64,000 nucleotides of DNA from Pelomonas lactea (GTDB lineage Bacteria > Pseudomonadota > Gammaproteobacteria > Burkholderiales > Burkholderiaceae_C). The position numbers and the translations under genes are program-made. Positions within the stretch are counted from its first letter, which is position 1. Every line of letters begins with the position of its first letter. Of the stretch, positions 44,117 to 54,344 are shown piece after piece. Under the pieces are notes generated by a model, which was not told the DNA's origin, did no database searches, and worked only from the letters and a program-made list of their open reading frames with translations. The stretch covers positions 248,001 to 312,000 of the forward strand of contig NZ_JBIGHX010000006.1 of NCBI RefSeq assembly GCF_043555885.1. The letters run 5' to 3'.

Positions 44117-45391
44117 ATGGGCTGGTGGAACCGATGCCGGGTGGCCGCGTTGGCGCTGGGCGTGGCGTGCGTGCTGCCGGTTCAGGCGCTGGCGCAGGCC
44201 ATGACGCCGGACGTCGTGCTGGCGCGCGCCGATGCCGATGCAAGCGGCGGGTGGCCGGTGGTGCTGTGGGTCGTGGATGGCGACCGTTCGAGCGTCGTCA
44301 TCAGCGCGCCGCGGGCGCAACTGGGCGAGATCCCCGGCGCGGCATGGGCCCCGGTGGATGCCGACGCGCTGATGAACCTGGAGCGCTTCGGCGCGCCGCG
44401 GCTGCTGGCGTTGGCGGCGCCCGATGCCGATGCGGCATTGCTGGACTGGGAGCGACCGTCGCGCATGTCGTCGTTCCCGCCCTACGCGCATTGGCCGGGT
44501 GAACGGCTGGAGCTGCGCCACGCGGCCTGCGCCGGCGATGGCTGTGCGCCGCGACAGGCCTGGCGCATCGAGTTGCCACCGGGCAGCGGCGAGACGCTGC
44601 CGCTGGCCCGGCTGCTGCCGCAGCTGGGCTCCGACGCGCCGGCCTGGCTGGTGCTGCACGTGGTGAGCCGGCATGCCGCGCCGGGGCTGATGGAGGTGCG
44701 CTATCTGGCCGTGCCGGCGCCGTTGCAGCCTGCGGCCGATGCTGCGAAGCGGGCCATCCTGCCCGCCGAGGCCGCGGCGCAGTTCCCGGCCATCCACACG
44801 GCGATGCTGATGCAGCTGGCGCGCGCGCAGGGGCGGGAGGCGACGTCAACGCTGATGCGCGCCGACGACCTGGGGCCCGTGCAGAGCCCCGGGTATGTGC
44901 GCTCGTGGCACAGCCATGCCAGCCAGCGTGCGGCGCTCGGGCTGCAGTCGCTCTCGCCGGACACCGGTGGCCTCGCCCGGCTGCTGCTGCGGCTGCATCC
45001 GGCCGACCGGCCCGCCACGCTGAGCCTGCTGGCCCGGTCGGTGGATGGCAACTTCGCGACACTGCGGGCGCTGCTGCCCGCACCCGCCGACGTGCAGGCG
45101 CGCCGCGACCAGGTGGCCGCCCTGCGCTGCGAGCCGGCCTGCGCCGAGCGCCTTCAGGAGGTGGGGGTGAGATTGGCCCGGGGGCTGTCGCCCGAGCTGA
45201 AGGCCCTGGGTCGCCTGACGCCCGCCGAGCGGCTGTCGGCCTGCCGGCAGTCCTGCGAGTTCCAGAAACGCCGCACCGAGGAAGACCTGCCGGGCCAGCT
45301 CAACTCCGCGGCGCAGCGCCAGGCGCTTGCGTGGCGGTGGGTGGCATCGCTGACCGGCCGCACGGCGGCGCAGTGGCAGCAACAGCCCTGA
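44117..45391 (+). CDS. Secreted protein of unknown function
   Basis: 424 residues from the ATG at 44117 (AGGGAG in front). Signal peptide with cleavage after LAQA (about residue 28). The first half is a beta-type domain with a Cys pair (HAACAGDGCAPRQ); the second half is helical with three more Cys (LRCEPACAERL, CRQSCEFQKR). No family recognised. It converges on the TonB receptor gene with a 6-bp gap. Confidence 0.65.
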   Translation: MGWWNRCRVAALALGVACVLPVQALAQAMTPDVVLARADADASGGWPVVLWVVDGDRSSVVISAPRAQLGEIPGAAWAPVDADALMNLERFGAPRLLALAAPDADAALLDWERPSRMSSFPPYAHWPGERLELRHAACAGDGCAPRQAWRIELPPGSGETLPLARLLPQLGSDAPAWLVLHVVSRHAAPGLMEVRYLAVPAPLQPAADAAKRAILPAEAAAQFPAIHTAMLMQLARAQGREATSTLMRADDLGPVQSPGYVRSWHSHASQRAALGLQSLSPDTGGLARLLLRLHPADRPATLSLLARSVDGNFATLRALLPAPADVQARRDQVAALRCEPACAERLQEVGVRLARGLSPELKALGRLTPAERLSACRQSCEFQKRRTEEDLPGQLNSAAQRQALAWRWVASLTGRTAAQWQQQP

Positions 45392-45397
45392 GCAGGG

Positions 45398-47392
45398 TCA
45401 GCGCGGCTGCCAACTCAGAGACACGCTCCAGCCGCGCGGCGCGGCCGGCTCGAAGAAGCGGCGGTTGGCCTCGTTGACGATGACGCTGGCGGCCGTGGCG
45501 CGGTTCAGCAGGTTGTCGGCGCGCAGGCGCCAGCGCAGCTCGGGCGTCAGCGCGCCGCCGACGTTGAAACCCCACAGCCCGCCGCCGGCCGGCGCTGCGG
45601 TGCCGGCGTCGTCGGCCGGCAGGCGCGCGCGGCCTTGCAGGCCCAGCGCCGCGTCCAGGCCGTCGCCCTGCCAGCGCAGTTCGGCGCTGCCGAAGGTGGC
45701 GGGCACGCCGGGCAGCGGCAAGCCGGTCGCCAGCACGCGGGTGGCCAGCCGCGTGGCGGCCAGGTCCAGCTGCCAGCCGGGGGCCAGCGGCAGCGTGGCG
45801 GCGGCTTCCAGGCCGCGGCGGCGCGTCTGCGCGGCGTTGGTGAACACGGTACGGCCGCCGCTGCTGCTCAGCACGCTGATCTCGTCGCGCGTCTCGGCGT
45901 GGAAGGCGGTCAGCGCGAGGCGGCGTTGGCCGTCGCGCCCCGGCCCGCGAACCTCCCAGCCCAGCTCCGCCTGCCGGCTGCGCTGCGCGCGCAGCTCGTT
46001 GTTGAAGCCGCTGCCCTGCGAGCGGTAGGCCAGCTCCGTCAGCGTGGGCGACTCGGCCGCGCGGCCCAGCGCCAGGCGCACCACCTGGCCCGCCGCCGGC
46101 CGCCAGGCCAGGCCCACCACGGGCTGCACGCCGCTGAAGCTGCGTGCGCCGCTGTCGTCGCCGTTGGCGAGATACCGGTCCGCGCTGTCGAAGCGCAGCC
46201 GGCTGGCGCGCAGCCCGGCCAGCAGTTCCCAGTCGGGCGTGGGCGTCCAGCGCCACTGCGCGTAGGGCTCGCTGCTGGTGGCGCGGTTGGTCTCGTCGCG
46301 CTTGAGCGCGCCGGTGTCGCCGGCCTGGTTGAGGTAGCCGCGCCGCGCGTCGCGCTGCGTCTCGACGGCCCAGCCCAGTGTCAGCTCCTGCTCGGGCGCC
46401 AGGGCCCAGTTCGCGCGCGCGTCCACGCCGCCAAAGCGGCGCCGCAGCGCGATGACGCCGCCCGGGTGCGTGGGCGCGTTCTGCACGGCCAGCGGGATGG
46501 ACTGCCACTGGTCCACCGCCCGATGGCCCACCCAACCGGCCACCTGCGCGCGCAGCTGCGGGGTCAGGTCGCGCAGCCAGCGCAGGCCCAGCTGCTGCTG
46601 CGTGGCGGTCTTGCGGGTGTTGAAGGCGTCGGCCTGCGGCGCGGTCTGGCGCGGGTCGGCGGCGAACTGCTCGGCGGTCAGGCCCAGCGGGTCGTCCGCC
46701 GGCTGGCTCTGCAGCTGTGCGACGACCAGCAGCTGCTGCTCCGCCGTGCGCAGCTGCCAGCGCGCCTGCGCCAGGCGGCGCTCGCTCTCGCTGTGGGTGC
46801 GCCAGCCGTCACGGTGCGTGGCTTGCGCGGTGACGCTCAGCGCCTGGCCGTCGGCGGGCAGGCGGTCCACGCTCACGCTGGCCTGGCGCAGGCCGAAGCT
46901 GCCCAGCGTCAGCGAAGCCTGCGTGCGGTCCTGCGTGGGCCAGCGGCTCTGCAGCGCGATGACGCCGCCGCTGGCGCTGCCGTACAGCGCCGAGAACGGG
47001 CCGCGCAGCACCTCCAGCGACGCCGCATCGGCGATCAGCCAGTGGCCCAGCTGGCCCTGGCCGTCGGGCGTGCTGGCGGGGATGCCGTCGGCCACCAGCC
47101 GCAGCCCGCGCACGCCGAAGCTGGCGCGCGCGCCGTAGCCGCGGCTGGACAGCTGCAGGTCCTGCGCGTCGTTGCCGCGGTTGGCGGCGTACAGGCCGGG
47201 CACGCGCGACAGCGTGCGGGCCAGTGCCTGGGCGGGGTCCTGCGCGTCGGCGTCGCGGGCCAGCGTGGCGGCGTCCACGCGCTCCAGCGCCAGCGTGGGC
47301 GCCGCGGCGCGGCCGTGCAGCACGAGGGTGTCGAGCTGCTGGACGGTCTCTGTGCCGCCGGCCAGCGCCAGCGCGGTCAGCAGCCCGTGCAT
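45398..47392 (-). CDS. TonB-dependent receptor (FecA/FhuA-like)
   Basis: 664 residues from the ATG at 47392 (an upstream GTG is possible). The N-terminal signal is short. A TonB-box-like segment and plug (QLDTLVLHGRAA; VPGLYAANRGNDAQDLQLSS; LEVLRGPFSALYGSASGGVI) precede a 22-strand-type barrel that ends SVSLSWQPR. The late ADNLLNRA motif is typical of siderophore or metal-complex receptors. The ligand cannot be told; a xanthomonad-type FecA-like iron or copper receptor is likely. The leader between 47393 and 47564 contains strong hairpins. Confidence 0.88.
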   Translation of the reverse strand: MHGLLTALALAGGTETVQQLDTLVLHGRAAAPTLALERVDAATLARDADAQDPAQALARTLSRVPGLYAANRGNDAQDLQLSSRGYGARASFGVRGLRLVADGIPASTPDGQGQLGHWLIADAASLEVLRGPFSALYGSASGGVIALQSRWPTQDRTQASLTLGSFGLRQASVSVDRLPADGQALSVTAQATHRDGWRTHSESERRLAQARWQLRTAEQQLLVVAQLQSQPADDPLGLTAEQFAADPRQTAPQADAFNTRKTATQQQLGLRWLRDLTPQLRAQVAGWVGHRAVDQWQSIPLAVQNAPTHPGGVIALRRRFGGVDARANWALAPEQELTLGWAVETQRDARRGYLNQAGDTGALKRDETNRATSSEPYAQWRWTPTPDWELLAGLRASRLRFDSADRYLANGDDSGARSFSGVQPVVGLAWRPAAGQVVRLALGRAAESPTLTELAYRSQGSGFNNELRAQRSRQAELGWEVRGPGRDGQRRLALTAFHAETRDEISVLSSSGGRTVFTNAAQTRRRGLEAAATLPLAPGWQLDLAATRLATRVLATGLPLPGVPATFGSAELRWQGDGLDAALGLQGRARLPADDAGTAAPAGGGLWGFNVGGALTPELRWRLRADNLLNRATAASVIVNEANRRFFEPAAPRGWSVSLSWQPR

Positions 47393-47465
47393 CGCTGGTG
47401 TTCCGTGCGACGACGCGGACGGGTTGCGGGCCGAGCGCCGGGCCGCTCCCAAGCCGGCCCGCGCT

Positions 47466-47517
47466 GGCGATGTGCTCGCGGCTCAATGCCGTGAGCATCG
47501 CCGTCCCCTCGGGGGAC
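47466..47517 (-). other. Two hairpins in the leader of the TonB receptor gene
   Basis: A long stem (GGCGAT, GCTC and CGG at 47466-47481 with partners at 47489-47502, 2-nt bulge) is directly next to a perfect 6-bp stem (GTCCCC at 47503-47508, GGGGAC at 47512-47517, TCG loop). They lie 74-126 bp before the start codon. No known riboswitch pattern (for example a B12 box) is found; no U-tract follows. Confidence 0.4.
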
Positions 47518-47564
47518 CGACCAAGCGCGCCCGCGTTCAGCGGGGCGTGATTGGGCGAGGGGCG

Positions 47565-48668
47565 TCAAGGCTTGACTCGGACGATCTTGCCGGACGCTTC
47601 GAGGACGAGGTAGAGCAGCCCGTCCGGGCCCTCGCGCACATCGCGCATGCGGCCGGCGCCCTCGAACAGCTTCTCCTGTTCGGCGGGGCGGTTGTCGGCG
47701 TCCAGCTTCACGCGCTCCAGGTAACCGAACTTCAGCGAGCCGATGAAGAAGTTGCCCTGCCAGGCCGGGCCGTACTTGGCGCTCCTGAGCTTCGCCAGCC
47801 CGGCCGGCGCGATGGAGGGCACCCACTTGACGATGGGCTGCTCCATGCCGGCCTTGGCGAAGATGCCGTCGCCGATCTTGCCGCCGCCGTAGTTCTCGCC
47901 GTAGGTGATGACGGGCCAGCCGTAGTTCTGCTTGGGGCGGATGAGGTTGAGCTCGTCACCGCCCTGCGGGCCGTGCTCGTGCTGCCAGAGCTGGCCCTTC
48001 TCATCGAACGCCAGGCCCTGCGAGTTGCGGTGGCCGTAGGTCCAGATCTCGGGCAGCGCGCCGGGCGTGTTCACGTAGGGGTTGTCGGCCGGCACGCTGC
48101 CGTCCTTGCCCACGCGCACGATCTTGCCGAAGTGGTTGTCCAGCGTCTGCGCGCGGTCCATGCCCTTGTAGCGCTCGCCCAGGCTCAGGAACAGCTTGCC
48201 GTCCTGCGCCTCGGCGATGCGGCAGCCGAAGTGCAGCTTGCTGTCCATCTTCGGAACCTGGCTGAAGATGACCTTCACGTCGGTCAGCCGCTTGTTGTCG
48301 GCGCTGAGCTTGGCGCGGGCCAGCGCGGTGCCGTTGGTCTTGTCGGCGCCCGGCTCGGCGAAGCAGAAGTAGATCGTGCGGTTGCGCGCGAAGTCGCTGT
48401 CAGTGACGACGTCCAGCAACCCGCCCTGGCCCACGGCGTCCACCGCCGGCACGCCCTGGATGGGCGCGCTGGGCTTGCCGCCGGCCTTGGCCGTGCGCAG
48501 CGTGCCGTCGCGCTCGGTGACGAGGAACTCGCCGCCGGGCAGGAAGGCCACGGCCCACGGCGTCTTGAGGCCGTCGACGACGGTTTCGAGCGACGGGGCG
48601 GCGTGGGCGGTGCCCAGCGTCAGGGCGGCGGCCAGGGCGGCAACCAGGGCGAAGGGGCGCTTGCTCAT
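47565..48668 (-). CDS. PQQ-dependent sugar dehydrogenase (soluble glucose/aldose dehydrogenase family)
   Basis: 367 residues with a signal peptide (cleavage after AHA). The six-bladed propeller motifs of the YliI/Asd family are present: LKTPWAVAFLPGGEFLVTER, GQGGLLDV, CRIAEAQDGKLFLSLGER, EIWTYGHRNSQGLAFD and HGPQGGDELNLIRPKQNYGW. It oxidises aldose sugars in the periplasm using PQQ and passes electrons to the respiratory chain; the PQQ synthesis genes are not in the window. It is upstream of the TonB receptor gene on the same strand, 172 bp apart. Confidence 0.92.
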   Translation of the reverse strand: MSKRPFALVAALAAALTLGTAHAAPSLETVVDGLKTPWAVAFLPGGEFLVTERDGTLRTAKAGGKPSAPIQGVPAVDAVGQGGLLDVVTDSDFARNRTIYFCFAEPGADKTNGTALARAKLSADNKRLTDVKVIFSQVPKMDSKLHFGCRIAEAQDGKLFLSLGERYKGMDRAQTLDNHFGKIVRVGKDGSVPADNPYVNTPGALPEIWTYGHRNSQGLAFDEKGQLWQHEHGPQGGDELNLIRPKQNYGWPVITYGENYGGGKIGDGIFAKAGMEQPIVKWVPSIAPAGLAKLRSAKYGPAWQGNFFIGSLKFGYLERVKLDADNRPAEQEKLFEGAGRMRDVREGPDGLLYLVLEASGKIVRVKP

Positions 48669-48756
48669 GGGGATGGCGTGAGGCGGCTGCGAAGAGGGGC
48701 GCGCATCATCGCAGCCCGGCGAAACCCCCGGCCGATGCCGGCAATTTCAGCCGCCC

Positions 48757-49491
48757 TCAGTCATTCCATAGGCCGCCCAGCAGCCCCAGGCTCACGCTGA
48801 GCAGGTCCACGCCCAGCCCGCCGGGCCCGTGGAGCTGCCGCGACCCGGCGGGGCGCTCGCGTTGCTGCCGCGAGCGCTCCTTCTCCAGCGCGACGATGGC
48901 GTCGGCCACGTCCGAAGGGCTGCCCCAGGCCTGCCGTGCCGGCGCGTGGGCGTAGGTCTGCAAGGCCTTCTCCACGGCCTGCGGGTCCAGCAGCGACAGC
49001 GCCGTGCGGCAGTGCGAGCAGGCGTCTTCCTTGCGCAGGTCCACCGGCGCGCCGCAGGCGCTGCAGTGGATGGCGCCGACCTTCTTCGCGATGTCGGCGA
49101 TCTCGGGCCGCGTCAGCTGGCGCACGAAGCCCTTCTCGATCATGAACGACGAGAAGCTGCTGAAGCGGCCGTGCCGGGCGGCGCAGCGGTGCGTGATGTA
49201 GCGGCCGCTGCGCACGATGTCGAAGCCCTGCACCAGCCCGCCGCGGCAGGTGGGGCAGGCCAGGCGGCTGTTCAACGGCGTGCGTGGCTCGTCGCGGTGC
49301 TGGTGCATGGCCTTGAACACGGTCGCCACGGCCTCGGGGGACAGCTTGAGGTTCTCCATCTGGTCGAACCACAGGCCGTGGCAGCCGAAGCAGAAGTCGA
49401 TCTCCACGTCGCCGCTGTACAGCGCGGGCAGCTTGTGCGCCTGCAGCGCATCGCCGCAGGAGGGGCAGGGGCGGGAGAGGGTGGTGGACAT
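48757..49491 (-). CDS. Zinc-ribbon (zf-TFIIB) domain protein
   Basis: 244 residues. An N-terminal TFIIB-type zinc ribbon (CPSCGDALQ and, about 20 residues later, CFGCHGLWFD) is followed by a second CPTCRGGL pair and a third ribbon (CSACGAPVDLRKEDACSHC). Four Cys-x-x-Cys pairs are complete, so at least two zinc sites are likely. The C-terminal part is charged, ending in a short Gly/Leu-rich segment (GLGVDLLSVSLGLLGGL). Bacterial members have no assigned role. No operon partner. Confidence 0.85.
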   Translation of the reverse strand: MSTTLSRPCPSCGDALQAHKLPALYSGDVEIDFCFGCHGLWFDQMENLKLSPEAVATVFKAMHQHRDEPRTPLNSRLACPTCRGGLVQGFDIVRSGRYITHRCAARHGRFSSFSSFMIEKGFVRQLTRPEIADIAKKVGAIHCSACGAPVDLRKEDACSHCRTALSLLDPQAVEKALQTYAHAPARQAWGSPSDVADAIVALEKERSRQQRERPAGSRQLHGPGGLGVDLLSVSLGLLGGLWND

Positions 49492-49612
49492 GGCGTCATC
49501 GTAGGGGTGGCGGTGTGTATCGCCTTGTCACCGAGGGATACCGCCTCCGCGGCCGGCCTGCTGGAATGCACGCCTCGATGACTTTTGCGCCGCCCGCGCG
49601 CGACCCCCAGCC

Positions 49613-50176
49613 ATGCTCCGTTCCTTCCCCGCCTCCTGCTGCGCGCTGGCCGCGCTGCTGCTGTCTGCCGGCGCCGCGAGTGCCGCGCCGGTGCTCGAAC
49701 TGCAGCCGGGCCTGTGGGCGCATGACAGCGAGATCTGGATCAACGGCCAGTCGCTGAAGCCCGGCCTCGCCGCGCTGCGCACCAAGGTGCGGGGCCAGCT
49801 CACCGACGAGCAGAAGCGCGAGCTGGACCGCCGGCAGGCGGCCGAGAAGCAGTCGTGCCTGACGCCGCAGCAGGCGCGCATCGACCTGGCGCGCTACCTG
49901 GAAACGGCGCTGGCCAGCACCGGCGGCCCGTGGCGCTGCGAGGCCAACGCCAGCAAGCTGGACAGCAGCGCGGCCGAGGGCCGCTACGCCTGCCGCACGA
50001 GCGGCGGTGGCAGCACGCAGGGCAAGTTCTCCGCTACCTACGGGCCCAAGAGCTACCAGCTGGAACTCAACGGCCGCGGCAACGCCGTGGACGGCCGCAC
50101 CGGCGAGGCGATCAGCGGTGTCGAAGTGGACCAGCGCATGCTGTCCACGGGGCGGTGGCTGGGCGGGGACTGCTGA
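49613..50176 (+). CDS. DUF3617 family secreted protein
   Basis: 187 residues, signal peptide with cleavage near SAAP (about residue 25). The mature part opens LELQPGLWAHDSEIWINGQ and has the DUF3617 pattern: a helical KQSCLTPQQA segment, a Cys-containing strand (WRCEANASKLD), ARYAC-like strand and late beta hairpin. The family is widespread in betaproteobacteria and of unknown function. It converges on prfC with a 9-bp gap. Confidence 0.85.
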   Translation: MLRSFPASCCALAALLLSAGAASAAPVLELQPGLWAHDSEIWINGQSLKPGLAALRTKVRGQLTDEQKRELDRRQAAEKQSCLTPQQARIDLARYLETALASTGGPWRCEANASKLDSSAAEGRYACRTSGGGSTQGKFSATYGPKSYQLELNGRGNAVDGRTGEAISGVEVDQRMLSTGRWLGGDC

Positions 50177-50185
50177 GCGTCGCGC

Positions 50186-51838
<1,653 letters not shown>

Positions 51839-51890
51839 GGAGTGCTTCTGGCGGGCTAACCGGCGATTATCGATGGCGCTCACCGGCCGC

Positions 51891-52586
51891 CTACATCCCC
51901 TTGAACCGCCCCCGCTGCGCGCGGCTGACCGGCAGCGGCTGCGCCAGGCCGCGCAGCTGTACCCACAGCTCGCCGTCTTCGCGCCGCTCGATGCGCTCGA
52001 TGGCACGGGCGTTGACGACGGAGCCGCGATGGATCTGCCAGAACAGCTGCGGGTCCAGCTGTTCCATCAGCTCGCCCAGCGGCGTGCGCAGCAGCAGCTG
52101 TTCGCCGGTCTGGCTCAGCGCCCGCGTGTGGCGCAGTTCCGAGCGCAGCGCGGCGATGTGCGCCACGTCCATCAGCTTCATCGTGTTGCCGGTCCAGGCT
52201 TGCAGGAAGCGCAGCTTCTCGGCCGCCGGCTGCCCCTGCTGCTGCAGGCGCTGCACGGTGGCGGCCAGGCGCGCGGGCGTCAGCGGCTTGCGCAGGTAGT
52301 CCACCGCGCCGTGCTCGAAGGCGTCCAGCGCGTGCTCGGGGTGGGCCGTGACGAACACCAGCCGCGTGCCGGCCGGCGCCAGGCCGGCCAGCGACAGGCC
52401 ATCGATGCCGGGCATGCGGATGTCCAGGAAGGCGATGTCCGGCCGCAGCTCGTCCAGCAGGCGGCGGGCCTCGGTGCCGCTGCGGGCGCGGGCCACGATG
52501 GTGAGGTCGGGCCAGGCGTCGGCCAGCAGCTGCTGGAGCTCGTCGAGCAGCTGGGGTTCGTCGTCGGCGATGAGGGCGGTGGTCAT
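51891..52586 (-). CDS. LytTR-family response regulator, first pair
   Basis: 231 residues. Receiver domain with phosphorylation site Asp55 (FLDIRMPG) and acidic pair near the start (ADDE), then a LytTR DNA-binding domain (about 130-228: LLLRTPLGELMEQLDPQLFW, IHRGSVVNARAIERI). The ATG overlaps the kinase stop as ATGA. With the LytS-like kinase it forms a two-component system; targets are likely the local operon, but this is not shown. Confidence 0.93.
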   Translation of the reverse strand: MTTALIADDEPQLLDELQQLLADAWPDLTIVARARSGTEARRLLDELRPDIAFLDIRMPGIDGLSLAGLAPAGTRLVFVTAHPEHALDAFEHGAVDYLRKPLTPARLAATVQRLQQQGQPAAEKLRFLQAWTGNTMKLMDVAHIAALRSELRHTRALSQTGEQLLLRTPLGELMEQLDPQLFWQIHRGSVVNARAIERIERREDGELWVQLRGLAQPLPVSRAQRGRFKGM

Positions 52587-53644
52587 GCCAGTGGCAGTGT
52601 CAGGCAGGCCTCGGTGAGGCCGTCGGCGGTGGTAGCCAGCGTCAGCGCGGCCGCGTCGCTGTGCAGCGCGCGCAGGCGCTGGCGCAGGTTGGCCAGCGCC
52701 AGGCCGTGGCCGGCGGGCTCGGCGTCGTGGCGCAGCGGGCAGCCGCTGTTGACGACGCGCAGCCGCAACCCGGCGCCGTCGCGTTCGGCCGTCAGCCGCA
52801 CCTCGCCGCCGGCCTCGCTGGGCTCGATGCCGTGCTGGATCGCGTTCTCCACCAGCGGCTGCAGCATCAGCGGCGGCAGCGGCAGGTCCAGCAGCGCGGT
52901 GTCCACGTCGATGCGCCAGACCAGCCGCCCGCCCAGCCGCAGCGCCATGATGGCGAGGTAGTGATCGACGATCTGGCACTCCTCGCCCAGCGTGGACTCG
53001 GCCTGCCGCGCGCGGGTGAGCGCGATGTCGAACAGGCCGCTGACGGCGTCCAGCAGCGGCAGCGACTGGTCCGACCCCTGGCGGATGAAGCTGCGCAGCG
53101 TGGCCAGCGTGTTGAACAGGAAGTGCGGCTCTATCTGGGCCTGCAGCATCTGCAGTTCGGCGCGCAGCCGCGCGCGGTCCTGCTCCACGCGGCGCAGCGC
53201 GCGCAGGCGGCGCAGGCCCTGCGTCAGCGGCAGTCCCAGCAACGCGGCGCCGAAGCTCAGGTGCAGCCAGAAGCGGGTGAGCCGGTCGGCGGGCTGTGGC
53301 GACGCGCTCACCAGCGCCTGTTCGATGACCCAGCCCAGCGTGGCACCCGCCAGCAGGGCCACGAGCAGGATGGCGGGCAGCAGTGCGTCGTCCTGTGGGC
53401 GGGTGCGCCGGGCCAGCAGGCCGCACAGGCCGTCGGCGGCGGCATGGCCGGCCCACAAGCCCAGCGACAGCGCCCACGCGGGGTGGCCGCGCAGGAAGAC
53501 CGCGGACAGCCCGAACAGTGCCAGCCCGGCCAGCAGCGGCGCGGGCCGGCGCCAGCCCACGCCCTCCTCGCGGACGGCCTGGGCCAGGTCGCTGCCGAAC
53601 GTGGGTGCGGCCGTGCTCAGCGTGTTGTTCAACGCGGTGTTCAA
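52583..53644 (-). CDS. LytS-like sensor histidine kinase, first pair
   Basis: 353 residues from a TTG at 53644 that overlaps the stop of the upstream gene (TTGA). Four hydrophobic segments (about 35-150), then the HisKA_7TM-like / LytS-type kinase core: QIEPHFLFNTLATLRSF contains the phosphate-accepting His, followed by the N-box MLQPLVENAIQHGI and a G-box GHGLALANLRQRL. No extracellular sensor domain, so it senses in or near the membrane, perhaps with help from the coupled secreted protein. Confidence 0.9.
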   Translation of the reverse strand: MNTALNNTLSTAAPTFGSDLAQAVREEGVGWRRPAPLLAGLALFGLSAVFLRGHPAWALSLGLWAGHAAADGLCGLLARRTRPQDDALLPAILLVALLAGATLGWVIEQALVSASPQPADRLTRFWLHLSFGAALLGLPLTQGLRRLRALRRVEQDRARLRAELQMLQAQIEPHFLFNTLATLRSFIRQGSDQSLPLLDAVSGLFDIALTRARQAESTLGEECQIVDHYLAIMALRLGGRLVWRIDVDTALLDLPLPPLMLQPLVENAIQHGIEPSEAGGEVRLTAERDGAGLRLRVVNSGCPLRHDAEPAGHGLALANLRQRLRALHSDAAALTLATTADGLTEACLTLPLA

Positions 53645-54210
53645 GGCGGCGTCAGCGCGCGGGGCTGGCGCGGCAGCACGGGCGCACCGCTCTCACCGGT
53701 GACGGCCACGCTGTTGCCCACCACCTCGAGCTGGAACTTCGTGGCCTGCAGCTGGCCGGCTCCGTTGAGCAGGAACCCGAAGCTCAGCGCGGTGGCGTCG
53801 GCCGGGATGTCCAGCACGACCTCGGCGGGCTGCCACGCGAAGCTGCCGCGCAGCGGGCGGTTGTACATGTTGTCGAAGGCGGCGGCGCGCTGGCCGACGT
53901 CGGCGCGCATCCACAGCCCGCCCCAGGCGGCCAGTTGGTCGGCGCGCAGCTGGGCGGTCAGGCGCACGCGCTTGCCGGCGTAGTCGGTGCCGGCCACCTG
54001 CTGCATCAGCGTCGTGAAGCCGGTCGTGCCGGGTTGGCAGTCCAGGCTGAATACGCGTGTGCTGGGGGCGCCGCTGGCGGGCACGACGTCGCCCTTGCAG
54101 GTCTGGGCGTCGCCGGTCTGCAGCCAGCCGGGCGGCAGGCTCTCGGGCTTGGCCAGCGCGGTGGCGAGCACGCCGACGCCGATGGCGGCAACGATGGCGG
54201 AGGCTTTCAT
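53641..54210 (-). CDS. Secreted protein with jelly-roll (CBM-like) domain, coupled to a kinase
   Basis: 189 residues; signal peptide with cleavage near ALA-KP (about residue 20). The pattern GTDYAGKRVRLTAQLRAD, GLWMRADVGQ, AFDNMYNRPLRGS, WQPAEVVLDIP and LSFGFLLNGAGQLQ is the carbohydrate-binding-like jelly roll seen in proteins often linked to regulators in Bacteroidetes and proteobacteria. Its stop codon overlaps the kinase start (TTGA), which suggests a sensory role in the periplasm. A Cys pair (TCKG, LDCQ) lies in the first half. Confidence 0.72.
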   Translation of the reverse strand: MKASAIVAAIGVGVLATALAKPESLPPGWLQTGDAQTCKGDVVPASGAPSTRVFSLDCQPGTTGFTTLMQQVAGTDYAGKRVRLTAQLRADQLAAWGGLWMRADVGQRAAAFDNMYNRPLRGSFAWQPAEVVLDIPADATALSFGFLLNGAGQLQATKFQLEVVGNSVAVTGESGAPVLPRQPRALTPP

Positions 54211-54344
54211 CGATCAATCTCCCGTGGCGGGCCAGGATCGGCCCGCACGCAGACTAGGGCGGCGACGCCCGCACCGCGGGGCAATGGGGCGAACGGCACC
54301 GGCGCGTGCAGCAAGGGTCGAAATGCCGACATCAACGCAGGCGC

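Noticed and set aside
47393..47564. Cobalamin or other known riboswitch upstream of the TonB receptor
   Set aside because: No B12-box or other conserved riboswitch core was found; only simple hairpins without a U-tract.
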